A model generated the notes under the pieces. It had not been told where the DNA came from and did no database searches. It saw only the letters and a list, made by a program, of their open reading frames with translations. A stretch of DNA of 64,000 nucleotides, taken from contig VWZL01001301.1 of NCBI GenBank assembly GCA_013396915.1, forward strand, positions 62,001 through 126,000, read 5' to 3'. Positions 11,326 through 24,370 of this stretch are shown here, piece by piece (position 1 is the stretch's first letter; every line of letters starts with the position of its first letter). Made by a program: the position numbers and the translations under genes. The DNA is from Stercorarius parasiticus. Taxonomy: Eukaryota; Chordata; Aves; Charadriiformes; Stercorariidae.

Positions 11326-13080
11326 ACGCACATATAGTTAAACCAACACATAGGTGCAACTGTATTGCTGAGGTGTTCAGTGCAACAAAGGAATGACTAA
11401 GGTTTTATTTGTTGTAACCTCTCATGGTTTCAGGACAAGTCCACAGAACAACTTCTCTGGCAAGAAAGTTCAAACCAGTTGCTAGTCCTAGGTATTCGCT
11501 ATGCATGCATGGAAAGCTAAATCCTAGAGAACTTTGCATGCACTGTGCATACAGGTGTATATCCATGCATTTAGGGAATGATATTCATTTCCTTTTGCAC
11601 CCTAAATATTGACTGAGAGCAATGGAACTAGATGTGGAATGGGCAATTTGGCAGGGATGTAATGAGAAGTGATCTTGGAAAACACATGAAAGAACAACCA
11701 TCACATTGCTGGTTTTCTGGTTGTGAGGTTAGTGAAAGCCCAAAGTAGGACCTGTGCTGAAGACAGAAGAAAATCCTAGAATATGACAACACCATTTTTT
11801 CCCCCTAATTATTCCTCACTTTATCTTATCAACATCCCAACTAAAGGGTGGAGGTATAAGAAATGCCTTTGCTGATTTTAACCACTACAGAATAGATCGC
11901 TGGATTTAATTTTAAAAGTCTTGGTTCCATTTAAAACTTCTTTTACGCTTACTTTTTGAGCATCTTCAGAATAAACAATGTCAATTTATTTATCAACACA
12001 AAATATTGCTATTGCTCTCTACAAGTGAGAAGTGATTTGATATGTTTCTTTTGCTTTTGAGATTCTCCCCCTCCCCATCAAATAGGCATACAACTCTTAC
12101 TTTTGTGAAGCATTTGAGTACTCAGAAAATCTGTGTTTGAAATCTATTTCAAGGCACATTCTAAAATAAAAAGATCAAAGTTAAAAGAAAGGAGAGAGAA
12201 GTACTTCTAACTCAGAGAAAAACTATTATAGCTTGAATAACCTCGGAGTAGATTTTGTTTTCTTTATTAAGCTTCAAAATATTGTGCTGCATAGTTTGAT
12301 ACCCTGAATTTTCTTCTTTTTCTCTTTTGTAAACTACATCAAAAGCATCAAAAGGGACTGTTGTGTTCAGAGACTGAGAGTATGGGAAGCACAAAAGCAG
12401 ATTGCCAGAAAAATAAAAAAATAATCAGAAGTCCCTACTCTTTAGAGACTAGGATTAAAGGTTCGGCCAGTCTAGTAAGTGAGTATTGGATTTAGAAAAC
12501 CTGATAACCCTTGTGTAAAAGAAAATAACCTGAATCTGTACCATATTGGGAAAGATATTCAGAAAAACAAAAATACTGATTGCTAAGTCTTCATTAAAAC
12601 AGTCATACTGGCATCTGGTTAACCAAAAAAAGACATAGCTTTCAGATATTGCTTTTTAATTTTCACCTAGGGAAGATTGTCTGGCTCATGGGGAGGGAAG
12701 GTCACTCTTAAGTCTTTTATTTGTAGGGACATTATGAAGTAGAAAAAGAAGAACAAGTAGAATAAGAACCCTCTGACTGGGAGCCAGAGGGTATTCACAA
12801 GCTGTCATAAAATATAATTTTTTGGGTTGTTATTTGTTTAGTTTTAAGAATTATTATACATGGAGGTAACTTCCTTTTAGGGTAGCCTCCCCATATACAA
12901 TTTGTAACACATCAGATGAGGAATGTTAGAAATAACTAGCTAGACCTCTCCCTCCTATTAAGAAACATACGTTCTGCTTCCAAAACCTATGTGGAAGTGA
13001 CTTGATGACCCAATTTGCAGGACAATCCTGTTACCCATTAGTCTTTACAGGAAAGTCAGAGCCGCAACAGGACATTTAGG

Positions 13081-13114
13081 TAGTAGAATTAGGTAGTAGG
13101 TAGGTAGGTAGTAC
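13081..13114. repeat. GGTA/GTA simple repeat
   Basis: A short run of TAGTAG, then AGGTAGTAGG and three GGTA-type units. Confidence 0.85.
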
Positions 13115-15138
13115 ACTGCTGTTCCACTTCACTCCATTTCAAGAATCATCAGTTATAAATGCCTGTTCTTGAGGAAAGCATGGCAGGCAAAGCCTGGCAG
13201 TAGTATTCATTAGTAATGACACATCTTCAGGTCTGGTGGCAAGTGACAATTCATTGATCCAACAATTCCATGAAATCAAGAAGCTGCCACAAATTCCTTG
13301 CAATATTGCCGCAACATTTTTGAAAAAAAAAAAAAAATGGAGGGGGAGACAAATGGCAAGGTATTCCTACCAGAGCCTTGACTAGATGTTGAAAGAAGGA
13401 TTTACTGCTAAGGACCAATCTGTGTGTATTAATTAGTTGCTTGCCCAGAGGAGATGAATTCTTCATTTTCATAACCATTGAAGTTTACCAAATGAAAAAT
13501 GGAAAAAGAAATCATTAGTGCAAATCACTAGAGTTTGTCATCATAACTGATATATCGTCTTGTGTCTTTTCAATAAAACTGTAAAAACCATTATTTTCTG
13601 GAATGGCTTACTTTGTAAGCCCCTGTTCTCTGATATTGCAGATAATTTAATATATTTTTGCACGTAAATAGAAAAAGCATCCTTAATCATGATGCTACTT
13701 GGGTTTATTTTGGCAAAATTCTTTTTTTAATGTATTGAAATGCCCTAGTTTGTACTGTATTTACCCTGGGGAATGGGGTGAGTAAGTGTGTTCACACACA
13801 GTTACAGAACTTCAAAGCCTTTATTAGACTAAACTGAAACATGGTGATTAACAATTTAGGTTGCGAATTGCACTGTTTTTCAGTTTGTCTGCCCCTGCTA
13901 AGAAGATATGCATCTCAGGGCTAGCACAGTGGATTGCCTGAATAGTGCCTCACTAAATCCAAACAGGGTTATCCCCTCCAACTGGCTGAACTGCAATGTC
14001 GTAAAATCAGCTGTTAGATGTCACCAGGATTTGCAACATTTTTTTTTTTTTTTGGTGTTGCTCAGTGTGCTCAGATCCATTATCTAACATTTTTATGGTA
14101 GTCTGTGCCTTTAAATGGGTTTCACTGAAGAGCTTTCAATAAACATATAATTGACTTTTGGGATGTTGGCTTGATTTAGGAACAATAAAATTAATTCATT
14201 TGGAGCAGCTGAGTCTCTCTGGGATTCCAGATACCCAGATTCTCTCTGGGAAGAGAGGATCAGTTGCATGTATTGCTGTTATCAAGATGAACACTTTGGC
14301 TACAGCATTCTTCACCAATTTAGCTTTTTTTTTCCAGGGTGTAAGTAGTTCTTTGTCCTACACATGTAACTCCAACCAGCTATAGACTGTGCTGTTCAGA
14401 CAGACAGTACACCTTGTCTTTAAATTATAACAGCATGGGGCAATTAAAGATAAGAGAATTTATATGCTGTTAATCTATTTCCCGATTTTTCAGTTTTCTG
14501 ATTGAAACTGCAAACTGTGTGAAAGAGTAGACTAGAAATGCACAGAAGGCAATAGGAATAAATACGTTCATTAAACTTTCTGAACTCTTCAGCAACTCTT
14601 GAATTTTTCGCAATGTTAGATTATAATCATAAATGTAATACAAAAAAACAATTCTGAGATGTGTGGGAATTCTAACCTTCATGACTTTACAGTAGGTTTT
14701 GTTGTTTATGCTTGGGTTTTGAGCGTTGTTTTGTACATAATGTTAATGGTCTAACAAATAATGCCAGACAGAATTCATGCCATATACACAGTGCAGGAAG
14801 CATGGAAAGAGAAGTTGTTAGATAATTTAGGATATTGGGAAATGTTCTATTGCTCTTTGAAAGGTTTCCAGGTATGTAGGGTCATCACCGATTTCTAGTC
14901 TGATCTGTCTTTGTTCTTTTTGCATCCAGACTATATCTTGACTTTCCCAAATTCTCATCATTTATTGCTCTTAAACTTGGGCAGTTTATGTAAGCTAAAG
15001 GAATACACCTTATATAGAAATACAAGAATTTATCGCTAGTCTGACTGAAACAGTCTAATCCATTCTTCTCAATCCAGACTTAACTATTACAGAAGAATGA
15101 ACAAAATATTACTACTAAATAAAATAATATTTTATTTT

Positions 15139-15862
15139 GCTGGGTCCCAGGATTGACGGCCTCCGTCTAGGGGAAGGTTGTATTGAGTCATCAGCATCGT
15201 AAGTCCTTTCTGGAAGGAGTGTGGTGTTGATGGTGAAGATTTCTTCCCCTTCACTCGGCGATATACTTGGGATTATTTTCCAACATTTTCTACCATGCCC
15301 TACACTTTACTCATCCTCCATTGCTCTCTAATTCCATGATTCAAATCCAAATTTGGTATATATGATATTTTGCATACAATAGCTACCTATTCATTGTTAT
15401 TCCTTAAATTGTTTTATCCAATTCCCAAAGATGCTTTTTTTTAATAACGGATATTTAAGCACTGGTAAATCGCTTATAGCTTTAAGGAGTCTGGTAACAT
15501 GTTGTGCCCACGCTTTCAAGGCCTTTGTTATAATACTCTGTACTCCTCTACACTGCATTTTTATTCTAGGATCATAAATAGTGCATTCTACACAGCATAG
15601 CTGCTTGTTATTGCTATCTATTATTTACAAAAGGTGCATACAACAATAGATGTTATACCATGCAATTGAACAAAGCTAAGCAAAAGCTAAAGCAAATGAG
15701 ACAACAGTCACCTTGTTAGACAGCTGTTACAGCTAAACAAGCTTAAAGAAACACTCATGGAGTCCAAGTCTAGCTAAGCCCCGAGGTCTATGTTGTTAGC
15801 TTAGCACAAAGCCTGTGGGCTGTTGCTGTAAAGGTTACATCATATTACTGAGCTACAAGTCT
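15139..15862. repeat. Unclassified block, possibly retroelement-derived
   Basis: The composition changes here. The left part (15140-15260) is GC-richer, with CAGGATTGACGGCCTCC and TTCCCCTTCACTCGGCG. The right part (15640-15850) has repeated AGCTAA/GCTTAA-type words. Such a profile occurs in some avian retroviral LTRs, and TG/CA-like edges can be drawn. I could not match it to a family and saw no target-site duplication, so the call is weak. Confidence 0.25.
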
Positions 15863-17691
15863 ATAGTTTGGGGTTTTTTTTCCGTTAGATGTTAGTGTTC
15901 ATCACAGATATACCAGGAAATGGCTGCCCTCTGGGCAGCGCTTATGCTCTTATCTAAATCTCACAATTAAGATTTCAAATATATCATAAGAAGGAAGCAT
16001 CACAAGGAATGCAGAGAGGTTCAAAGCTGAAATAAGAAAATCATGTAGTTTATACACAACTTGATAATTCTGATTTCTTTTTGTACTGGTTTGAGTTTGT
16101 GCCATAAATCAAACATAGGTAAGCTGCATGGAAATTCTGCAAAATTCCCCATGTCACTATAGGGTCTGATATGGAAACTATTGCATAAGAGTGTATCGCC
16201 ATGCAAGATTATAGTAATGGTTCCTTTTCATATTCAAATCAATGAATAACAGAAACACTGATATAAGAATATTTTCACCTTATTAGTCATCAGCCGAACG
16301 CAAGTATATATGCCAGATTAGAAGCATTTGCTCATAGGTTTCAAAGATAAAGTACAAGTATTTTACTATACAACCCAACAAGCAGAAATTCTCCTCAGGG
16401 AACTCCACTATGCTTTGTAAATTTTCACGCCTTTATAAGCAATGGGAACTTGGTATACAGGTGGCTAAGATCAGAGATTTAGTATTTAGAAAATACCATT
16501 TCACCACTTAGCTTTTTTAACCCAAAAGCAAGTCCTCTCTTTTATGACAGAAATTCATCAGTAACCTTCCACTTTCGGTCTAATCCACATTAAACAGATA
16601 CCCACCCCACACGGACAGTTATTTTCAGTTTCCATCCGTATTGTCAGAACAAGAATTTAAGACGAATAATTTAAAAACCCAAACAAACTAGCCTTATTTG
16701 TAACAAGGTTTTCCTATAAAAGCTATTGGAATAACACACAGGTTGTCACAATCACTAATCATTAATTACTAGTTCTGTGAAAATCAAAGGATTTGCTCCA
16801 GGGATGTCAATCAAGGTCTTTCCCTAAGCATTGGTATTTAGATTTTTATTTTTCTCTACTTTTTTCAGACACTTAGGATATGATATCCACCAATAGTATG
16901 TTTTCTAAAAAGAGCATGGTAGTTGGATGCTGTATGTACGTTCGCATTCAGTAAATGTATAGCATACTCCACAAGTCTTCAATGTCAGCAGGAACAGATG
17001 GCTTTACAGACATTTATAATTATTCTATGAATTATTTCCTGCCTGCATTTTCATTTCTTTATTTTCTTTACTTGAGCAAATAATTTCTAGCAAAGATCAG
17101 CCCTTTTACTGTGTGAAATAGCACATTCTGCACACGTCCCTGGGCAGGAGTGTTTCACCTCAATAAGAGTACACACAATGTGTGCACCGGTGACTCCTGT
17201 AAAGAGACAAACAATGAATTATGCTAAAATTCAATTCTCAGTAAAGGACTGTAACTAAAACTTCAGCTATTGAGGTCCTGCAAATGAAAAATGTGAAAAA
17301 GGACAACATGTAAACCTCCCTTACTAATATGAGTAAATTTAATTCACAGACAACCTTTCATAAATCTGCAGTTATTGGTTTTGCCATACAATAAATCTGA
17401 AAATTAAAAGTGTCATTTGAAATAGTATATTATCAATGGAGAATCTTCAGAAGTTCCAGTTTCAGGTACCTGTTGCGAAGCTGTGAATACCTACCTTAAT
17501 TCGAAGCTATTTGCAATCTCTGCAGGGTGTATCTACGAATTGACTGTCTCAGCAAGAACTGCACTCTGCAAAATTTTACATTAAGCTATGTAGGTCTTTT
17601 TCTGATGTGGTATCAAGCTATGTACAGAGTGCAAAGGCAGAAAAAGAGGTGAAAAGGCCGTATTGGTGCACTGAGTTGCAGATATAGAGGT
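15863..17691. other. Non-coding DNA, no gene seen
   Basis: AT-rich sequence with no repeat or gene recognised. The longest frame is 61 codons. Confidence 0.5.
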
Positions 17692-18469
17692 TGTACAGGG
17701 TGCTGGTGCCCAGGCACCAGCAGCGGGGCCTGTGGGGCAGCGGGGCCTGTGAGGAGAGGCTGGGGCTGCCCCGTGCCGGACACAGCCGGTTCCAGCCGGT
17801 TCCAGCCGGCTCCAATGGACCCACCACAGGGCACAGTTGACCACTCAGCCAAGCTGGTGGTGCCTCTGGGAAAACGTGTTTTAGAAAGGCCAAAATACTG
17901 GTCACACAGAGTGGCGTGAGAAAAAAAAGAGAGAAACAGCAGTGCAGACACCAAGGTTAGAGAAGGAGGAGGTGCTCCAGGCGCTGGAGCAGAGATTCCC
18001 CTGCAGCCGGTGGAGGATGACATCGGAGCAGATGATATTCCTGAAGGAACTTCTGCCCATGGAAAGCCCACACCACAACAAAGGAAAAGTGTGAGGAGGA
18101 AGGAGCAGCAGAGAGAAACCACCATATGCTGTCACCTTCCAGCCTCAACCCCCCCTGCACTGCTAACGGAGGGATAGGAGTGGAATTGAGGCTGGGAAAA
18201 GGAGAAGGAAAGGCATTGTTTTAATGTCTTTCTGTTTCCACTACCCAAATTAGTCTTTCTTTTCTTTTTTAATTGGCTGGGTAAATTTTCTCCAAGTCAA
18301 GTCTGTTTTGCCCATGACAGTGCTGTAATTGGCAAGTGATCTGCCTATCTTTATGTCAACTCATAATTTTTGCTCTTTCCTTCCTGTTTTCTCCCCTGTC
18401 CTGCTGAGGGGGAAAGTACGTAAGCAGTTTGGTGGGATTTTGCATGTTAGCCAGAGCTAACCCACCACA
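17692..18469 (+). mobile_element. Endogenous retrovirus LTR (family B), near complete
   Basis: The block runs from TGTACAGGG to CCACCACA, the TG...CA ends expected of an LTR (about 778 bp). The 5' third is GC-rich, with three copies of a CCAGCCGGTT-like unit near 17785-17812. The 3' third matches the LTRs at 19674-20095 and 62794-63180 through CAAGTC(A/G)AG, CTGTTTTGCC and the final CAACCCACCACA-type end. The 170-codon minus-strand frame within it (17613-18125) is chance open sequence. No convincing target-site duplication was seen at the chosen edges. Confidence 0.7.
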
Positions 18470-19673
18470 CAGGAAGAAAATTTAATGTTAATACATTATG
18501 TCCATTTCAGATTAATAAACATGAAAAAAAGTAATGCTGCAATAAAATACGTAAAGTCATAACTAAATAATGACATAGTTTCCTGATGGTAGAAAGCCCA
18601 TATATGTTGTTCAAAACAGTCTAGCAAAGACTTAAGGTGCATAAGCAGAGGGGCTAGTTACGTTTTAAGACATGTAATGGTTCAATTACACAATTTATCA
18701 GAAGCCCAGGTCTGGCATGTTTGCAACATTAGACAGAAAATGTTGGTGGGGTTGGGTAGGTTACAAGGCTTATCTGGGGATTAGGAGTCCTATTAGAAGA
18801 GGCTTCAAGAGCTGAATATGCTCACTCTTCTTTTTTCAAGGATGAAAAAGGACTGGATTACAGTGTATAAATGTTTAAAAGGGTCACACATGAAGACCCT
18901 GAGAAAAGCCTGTTCTGATTCCAGGGGATTATTAAAGCAAGAAGTCATAGCTCTGCAGCTAGTAAACAGTCCTTCTGAATCAACAGTATACTGGATTGAT
19001 ATGTACGTGGATTTCAAGAAAACCTACAGTTATCATAAATATTGTAATGAGTTTGTAAGGAATTGTAAACAGCATAGCTGAAGTTTTAAAATTTATTATT
19101 AGCTGATGAACATTAGCGTAAAACCTAATGAATAGATTGAGTTGCATATATTTTCCTCGGTGCTCTGAACATCTTGCATCTGCCCCTGAAACTTTGAATA
19201 GGAGCTGACAAACTATTGAATAAGACTGAATATGGCCTGAGCAGGGCAGTGGAGACAGGTACAATAATTCCTTTGAGAAATCCAAGGTGGTGAAAGAAAC
19301 TCTTCTTCATAATAGTCACAAGACTCTGGACTTCATTGGAAGATGAAAGGAGGTGGATAAATATGTTTATGAACATATGCTGATGTCAGAAGTTTTCTAC
19401 ACTACTAGAATTATGCATGTCTATCTCTTTTGCTTGTATATTTTCAGTAACAAAGTTACACTGTCTGATTTATATTTGTGCAAGTCAAACAAATAGCAAA
19501 AATTTTGAAATAATAGTGACTACCATGCATTTCGTTTTCTTTCCCTGGAAAATTTGTTGATGCTTGTGAAAAATACTAATATTTGTTTGGAATTTTCTAC
19601 GGTTGGCTCTTGGCCCACCTAATCTGCTGAAGCCCTAGGCATGTCCGCAGCAAATTTTATGACCAATCTGGCA
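18470..19673. other. Non-coding DNA between two related LTRs
   Basis: The spacer is about 1.2 kb with no recognised retroviral protein. The flanking LTRs differ too much to be the two ends of one provirus, so they are probably separate insertions. Frames at 18805-19285 overlap on both strands and look like noise. Confidence 0.45.
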
Positions 19674-20095
19674 GTGCTGGAGTAGGGGAAGTGTGTGAGG
19701 AGTCCTCCCCTTGAGGAGGAGGGAGTGGCAGAGAAGACGTGGGAGGAACTGACCACAACCCCCATTCCCCATCCCCCTGTGCTACTTGCAGGGAGGAGGT
19801 AGAGAAACTCAGGAGTGAAGCTGATCTGGAAAAAAGGGAGGGATGGGGGGAAGCTGTTTTAAGATTTGGTTTTATTTTCTCTTTACCCTACTCTGATTTG
19901 ATTGGCAGTAAATTAACTTAATTTCCCCAAGCTGAGTCTCTTTTGCCCATGATGGTAATTGCTGAGGGATGTCCCTGTCCTTATCTTGACTCACGAACCT
20001 TTCATTGTATTTTGTCTCCCCTGTCCAGCTCAGGAGGGGAGTGATAGAGTGGCTTTGATGGGCACCTGGTGTCCAGCCGGGGTTAACTCACCACA
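19674..20095 (+). mobile_element. Endogenous retrovirus LTR (family B), 5'-truncated
   Basis: It starts around CTGGAGTAGGGGAAG and ends at GGTTAACTCACCACA. It shares the 3' half with the LTR ending at 18469 and with 62794-63180: purine-rich GGGAGGATGGGG-type sequence, TTTTACCCTACTC-like sequence, then TGTCCTTATCTTGACTCACGA. The poly(A) signal position reads CAGTAAATTAA, a decayed form of the CAATAAATTAA kept at 63 kb. The GC-rich 5' third is missing. Confidence 0.7.
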
Positions 20096-23000
20096 TATCC
20101 ACATCATCAAAAAACTGCAGCATCTTCCTTTCATGTTCTGAATGTTTCTTACAATTACAAAAATTGTTTTCAGAATGACTTTAATATTCACATTGGAATG
20201 AAGCATCTGCCATAGCAGATGGAGAATATGACATCAAGTTCAGCTGGTGTAATACCCCTTTAGAATCCTTGTAGTTTAGAGAAATAATGTGTAGTTCCTT
20301 TTGGCTATACTAAAATTGAAACTGTGCTGTACATTCAAGACAGGATATTGCTGATCACAGCTAACCATTCGCTGGGAATTAAAAACGATCCATAATAATC
20401 ATCCTCATACAAAGGACAGAGATATATATCCTGAATTCTTCATTTAGGCTAGAAGTAACAGCAAATAGTTATTTCCTCTGCAAACATTGATGAGATTGAG
20501 CTGAACCATGATTTTTAAAAACATTGGAATGTCCAGAAAAAGAATAATTTAGAACTATAAATATAAAAGGAATTTTTAGATTAAAGTTTATGTAACATTT
20601 TAAACTTATGTTACTTATGCAAAATCATTTTAACTGGTCCAACACATTGTCTTTATATATATCTATAAATAAATACTTTCAAATGTATTAAAATATATTA
20701 ATTTCAGTACAAATGAGATTTTTTTTTGTTACAAAGTTATCATTATTTATGATTTTGCCAACGAAAAATCCACGATTCAATCAGCTCTGCTTACAAGACA
20801 GGAAATCAACAGATAAGTAAAGAATGTTTCATTATATTAAGACTACATTTTTTTTAAGGCCTCTTGAATGTTTGATAACAGTAAGATTAAATTGCTTGGT
20901 AAGCCATTTTGTCCTGATGAGCTCAGACAGAGATCTACCCTTTTCAGCCAGAAGACATTTCTGTTCCATTAAAAGACTTAATCCATTCTTATTCAGGGAG
21001 AGATTATTTTTCAAATAACTCTCATATCAGTTTTGCCAGTGATGTCTTTTTAATGAAAAACTCCCAACTGGAAATTATAAACCCAAAAAATTTTTGTTAG
21101 TTTTTTCTTTTTTTCAATGTAAAGTTTTGATTTATCCTCAGAATTGTCACATGCCAGGAGAAAATAAATAAAACCAAAATTCTTATTATTTTCTGTAGGA
21201 AGATAGGTAATTTTCAGAAAAGGTTCACCCAGCCCTAACTATTCCATCCCTATTTATGTGTTCATCCTAGTGATGCCATGTGTCTCCCTGAGGTTCGTAT
21301 TCTGCTGCCTCACATTGCTCAATCCATTTTATCACAAGAAAAACAAAGCCAGTATAGCACAGACTCTTGGTATTCAGCTTTAACATGTATTAGAGCATGT
21401 AGAGTTCTTTTATGACTGCCTTAAAGCCAGTGTTTGTCTGTTTATAATAAAGATCAAGGCCTCACAGAGCTGCTCCTTTTCTGATTGCTGCTGGCCAATC
21501 CTGCAGTTTTACATTTTCAGTCTTTCAGTTAGGAGGCTGTAGCAATCTACCCAGCTGCACATCAGGGACTTTCTTCCAAAATCTTTAGAGGACCAGGCAA
21601 GGTGAGAGGTAGTCACAGATGAGAGGTTTATATAAATATAATCTATATAGATATATACATATATATACACAAATGAGTGCACAGATATACACTTCACATG
21701 TATATGCATACATCTATGTATATATATGCATGTATACGTGCATGCACACACAAAGGCTATTTGACATAATAATTTTGCTTCGTACACTAACCAAAAAAGA
21801 TCACAGGCATATGGAAGATGGTTTCCCTCACTGAAGTAATTTTGAAATCATCATAGTTTATAAAAAGTCTATGGTGTTTCCAAATCACTTCATTAACGAT
21901 TATAAATTGGCTTAGCCCAGCCAGCAAGTGTCCAGAAACAGGATATCTGCAGTTTTCCTAAAGAGTAATATTCATTACTTTCTGTTGTGAAATCTTTGAT
22001 TAGAATTCCAGATACCCTAGTGGTGATGCAGTATTTTTGATGAGAGTGTTGCAGAAGCCAGAAGGATCTTCTAGCATTGCCACCATTTTTAGATATAACT
22101 GATTTTCTAGGTTTCATTTGAACCTACTGAGACTGAAAATTTACTTAAATAGCCTGGTTAATATATTTTTTTATTTTTCAAACAGAAGAACAAACCTAAT
22201 GCTTCTACACCTTCATCTGTTTTGCTTTAATTAAAATACCACTGGATAGACTGTACCCTCTTAAGATCTCATTCTTGGAAAATAATGCCTTTATCGTCCC
22301 AAACTGCAGCAGCTGCCAGAGCTTCATGCTTTCCTTCACAAAGAAGTTATGCTTTACTGTTCTGTATGTGAGCTCGAAACAATTCCAGATTTCAGTTATA
22401 AATAACCTTTTTATATGCAGATGAGGGAGACTATCAAGAAAGTTTGGGGGTTCGTTCCTATCTTGAGATACTTCATTTATTGTTGGTGTGGTACAGCTCC
22501 AGTAATATAGTCGTGTACCATCTTTGCTTTCCTGTGAATTAAGAAGGTCTCAAACAGTGTTGCAACATTTCCCCATTCCATTTCCAATGTAATGACATTA
22601 CAGAAATGTTGAATGTGAAAGCTCCACTGCTCTTGGTACTGATGTTCTACATTCAACAAACAGAACACACTACAATTTAATCTCAATAAACTCCTCCTAT
22701 GGGAATGTTACTCTTTTTTTTGTGGAAATCTTAAATTTATTACACATAATTGATTTTAGGAATTATTTAGTGCACAGACTTTGGGAGTGTGCAAATAACA
22801 ATTTTTAATGTTTTTAAAGCAACTTAAAAATGTTTTGTAAACACACATAAAGCTTTCACTGACATACAGAAAAATCAATATAATAAATATGGTAATGGTG
22901 TAGATGCATGTAATGTATAAAGGTTTAATTAGTTTATTAATTTAATTATAAAGCCTTTAATTCATTACTCAGTATGCTGTGGGAATGTATTTTAAATGCT

Positions 23001-23689
23001 CAGCAAATTTGGAAGATAAACAGTTCCCTATGATTCAGCTTCTGCAATCAAGTTCTCTAGAAGACAACAAAGGAAACAGGAAAAAGCAGTGAACAGGTAC
23101 ATCCATGATGAATCTGTCACATTTGATGTATGAGTTACTACAGTGGGTTCATTTATTCTCTAAAACTCAGAATCTAAGAGCAGATCCTTGTTTAGAAATA
23201 ATCACAAAATGAACAGCCATTTACCCTTGATAAAATCCAAAATTTTTATGACAACCAAGGAATCTTTGGCGAGGGCGGCCTCAGAGGTTTTTTTTCTGAC
23301 AGGTGGGAACACAAGTAGCAAAGTGTGATAATGTGACACCATAGTTGGGAATCTTCCAGTTCTGCATGGCCTTCAACTGAAATGAAGAAAGCATGATTAC
23401 TTAGCAGCCTGCCTGTTTTGGTTTCATATTGTTGTTTTTAAACATCAGTGTTGAGATCCTCAAAAGCCCTTACCATCTTCAAGGTCAAGTGTCATCCTAG
23501 GCTCCTGAAATTCAGAGCAATATTGTGTACTTGTTCTGAACTGAATCTATGTACTGACAAATTGCATGAATTTTATGCTGCAGCACTGGAACTGGTATTT
23601 GCCTATCTTCTCCAATAAGCATTTTCACTGTATTAGAAAAATAGCAGGGTTTTCACTACCACTGTATGCAAGCATGTTCCACATCAGCT
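20096..23689. other. Non-coding DNA, no gene seen
   Basis: AT-rich. The segment 22910-22980 is dense in TTAATTA/AATTAG words. Complementary short frames at 20824-21018 on both strands show no protein signal. Confidence 0.5.
21628..21753. repeat. (TA/CA/TG)n compound microsatellite
   Basis: A long alternating purine-pyrimidine stretch of TATATA, ACAC and ATGTATATGC-like words. Such tracts evolve quickly and can adopt non-B DNA. The 92-codon frame across it is an artefact of the repeat. Confidence 0.9.
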
Positions 23690-24370
23690 CGAGCCCAGTA
23701 TTTTGTACACTTTTTAGGCTTAGTCTTTGCCATCCATTTTAATTTACAGACGCTTTTCGAAACCTCCTGCTTCAATTTCTACTTACTATATTCTTGAAAC
23801 TGTATGTGTGATACCTTAAGTTCTTCAATGTTAGATTTCATTTGCCATGTGTGAAGCCAATTATAAAGTTGAGCCTTATCTATCTGAACCCCTTTTGATG
23901 CATGCGGTCTTCATTAACTACTTTTTCAAAGTTCTGAATCATCATAAAATTCAACAAGTTGTTAACTGTTTTTTCTGCCAAGAAATTTATATGTAACTAG
24001 AGGGTTTGAGCAGTGATTTTATATCATGTGTTTGGTATATTCTTTCCATCTACGTACCACTCCCTGCTTTGATCGTAGGCAATGAACAGTGCAACTTCCC
24101 ACTGATACCAAAAACATCTTTATATGATATTTTTCAAATCAGCTTTTTATCCCTTGACCTCTTTCACTCTGACTGCCAAAGCAAAACAAAATATGTTCCT
24201 ATAATTTACCAAAGGATTAAGAAAATCTTTGTAAACACTCTCATCTCAGCTACCATTGTCACCATTTCTTATCTCTTTCAAAAAGGTGAAGAGGTTAGTT
24301 AGGCAATATGTTCCATTTCTATATTCATTTCGGAAATCTTCTGTTATCTCATTACTGCACAGGTGTTCTT
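23690..24370 (-). mobile_element. Decayed ancient LINE of CR1/L3 type, antisense
   Basis: Read on the + strand, the order of weak matches follows the antisense ORF2 of CR1/L3-like LINEs: TTTCATTTGCCATGTGTGAAG, then a CCAATTATAAAGTTGAG 'C-terminal thumb' region, then AATCATCATAAAATTCAAC and GCCAAGAAATTTATATG. In intact copies these correspond to words like 'tttcatctgccat', 'gtatcatcagcaaattcaac' and 'ccaaatcattaatat'. There are many stops and indels. It is a visual match only; limits are approximate. Confidence 0.4.

Larger units (their letters stand above)
10830..15138. other. Non-coding DNA, mostly unclassified
   Basis: Apart from the MIR-like SINE and the GGTA repeat listed separately, no feature is recognised. 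Poly(T) or poly(A) tracts occur near 13322-13336 and 14040-14054. Open frames are all 75 codons or shorter and have no recognisable features. Confidence 0.5.

Noticed and set aside
17613..18125. 170-codon minus-strand frame.
   Set aside because: Lies antisense within a GC-rich LTR, where chance frames are long. No protein motif and low-complexity Ser/Pro/His content.
18805..19376. Overlapping frames of 70-101 codons on both strands, possibly an old gene.
   Set aside because: Mutually overlapping frames without similarity to any family I know, in AT-rich DNA between LTRs.
24006..24302. 98-codon frame as a possible exon.
   Set aside because: Falls within the decayed antisense LINE segment and has no splice context.
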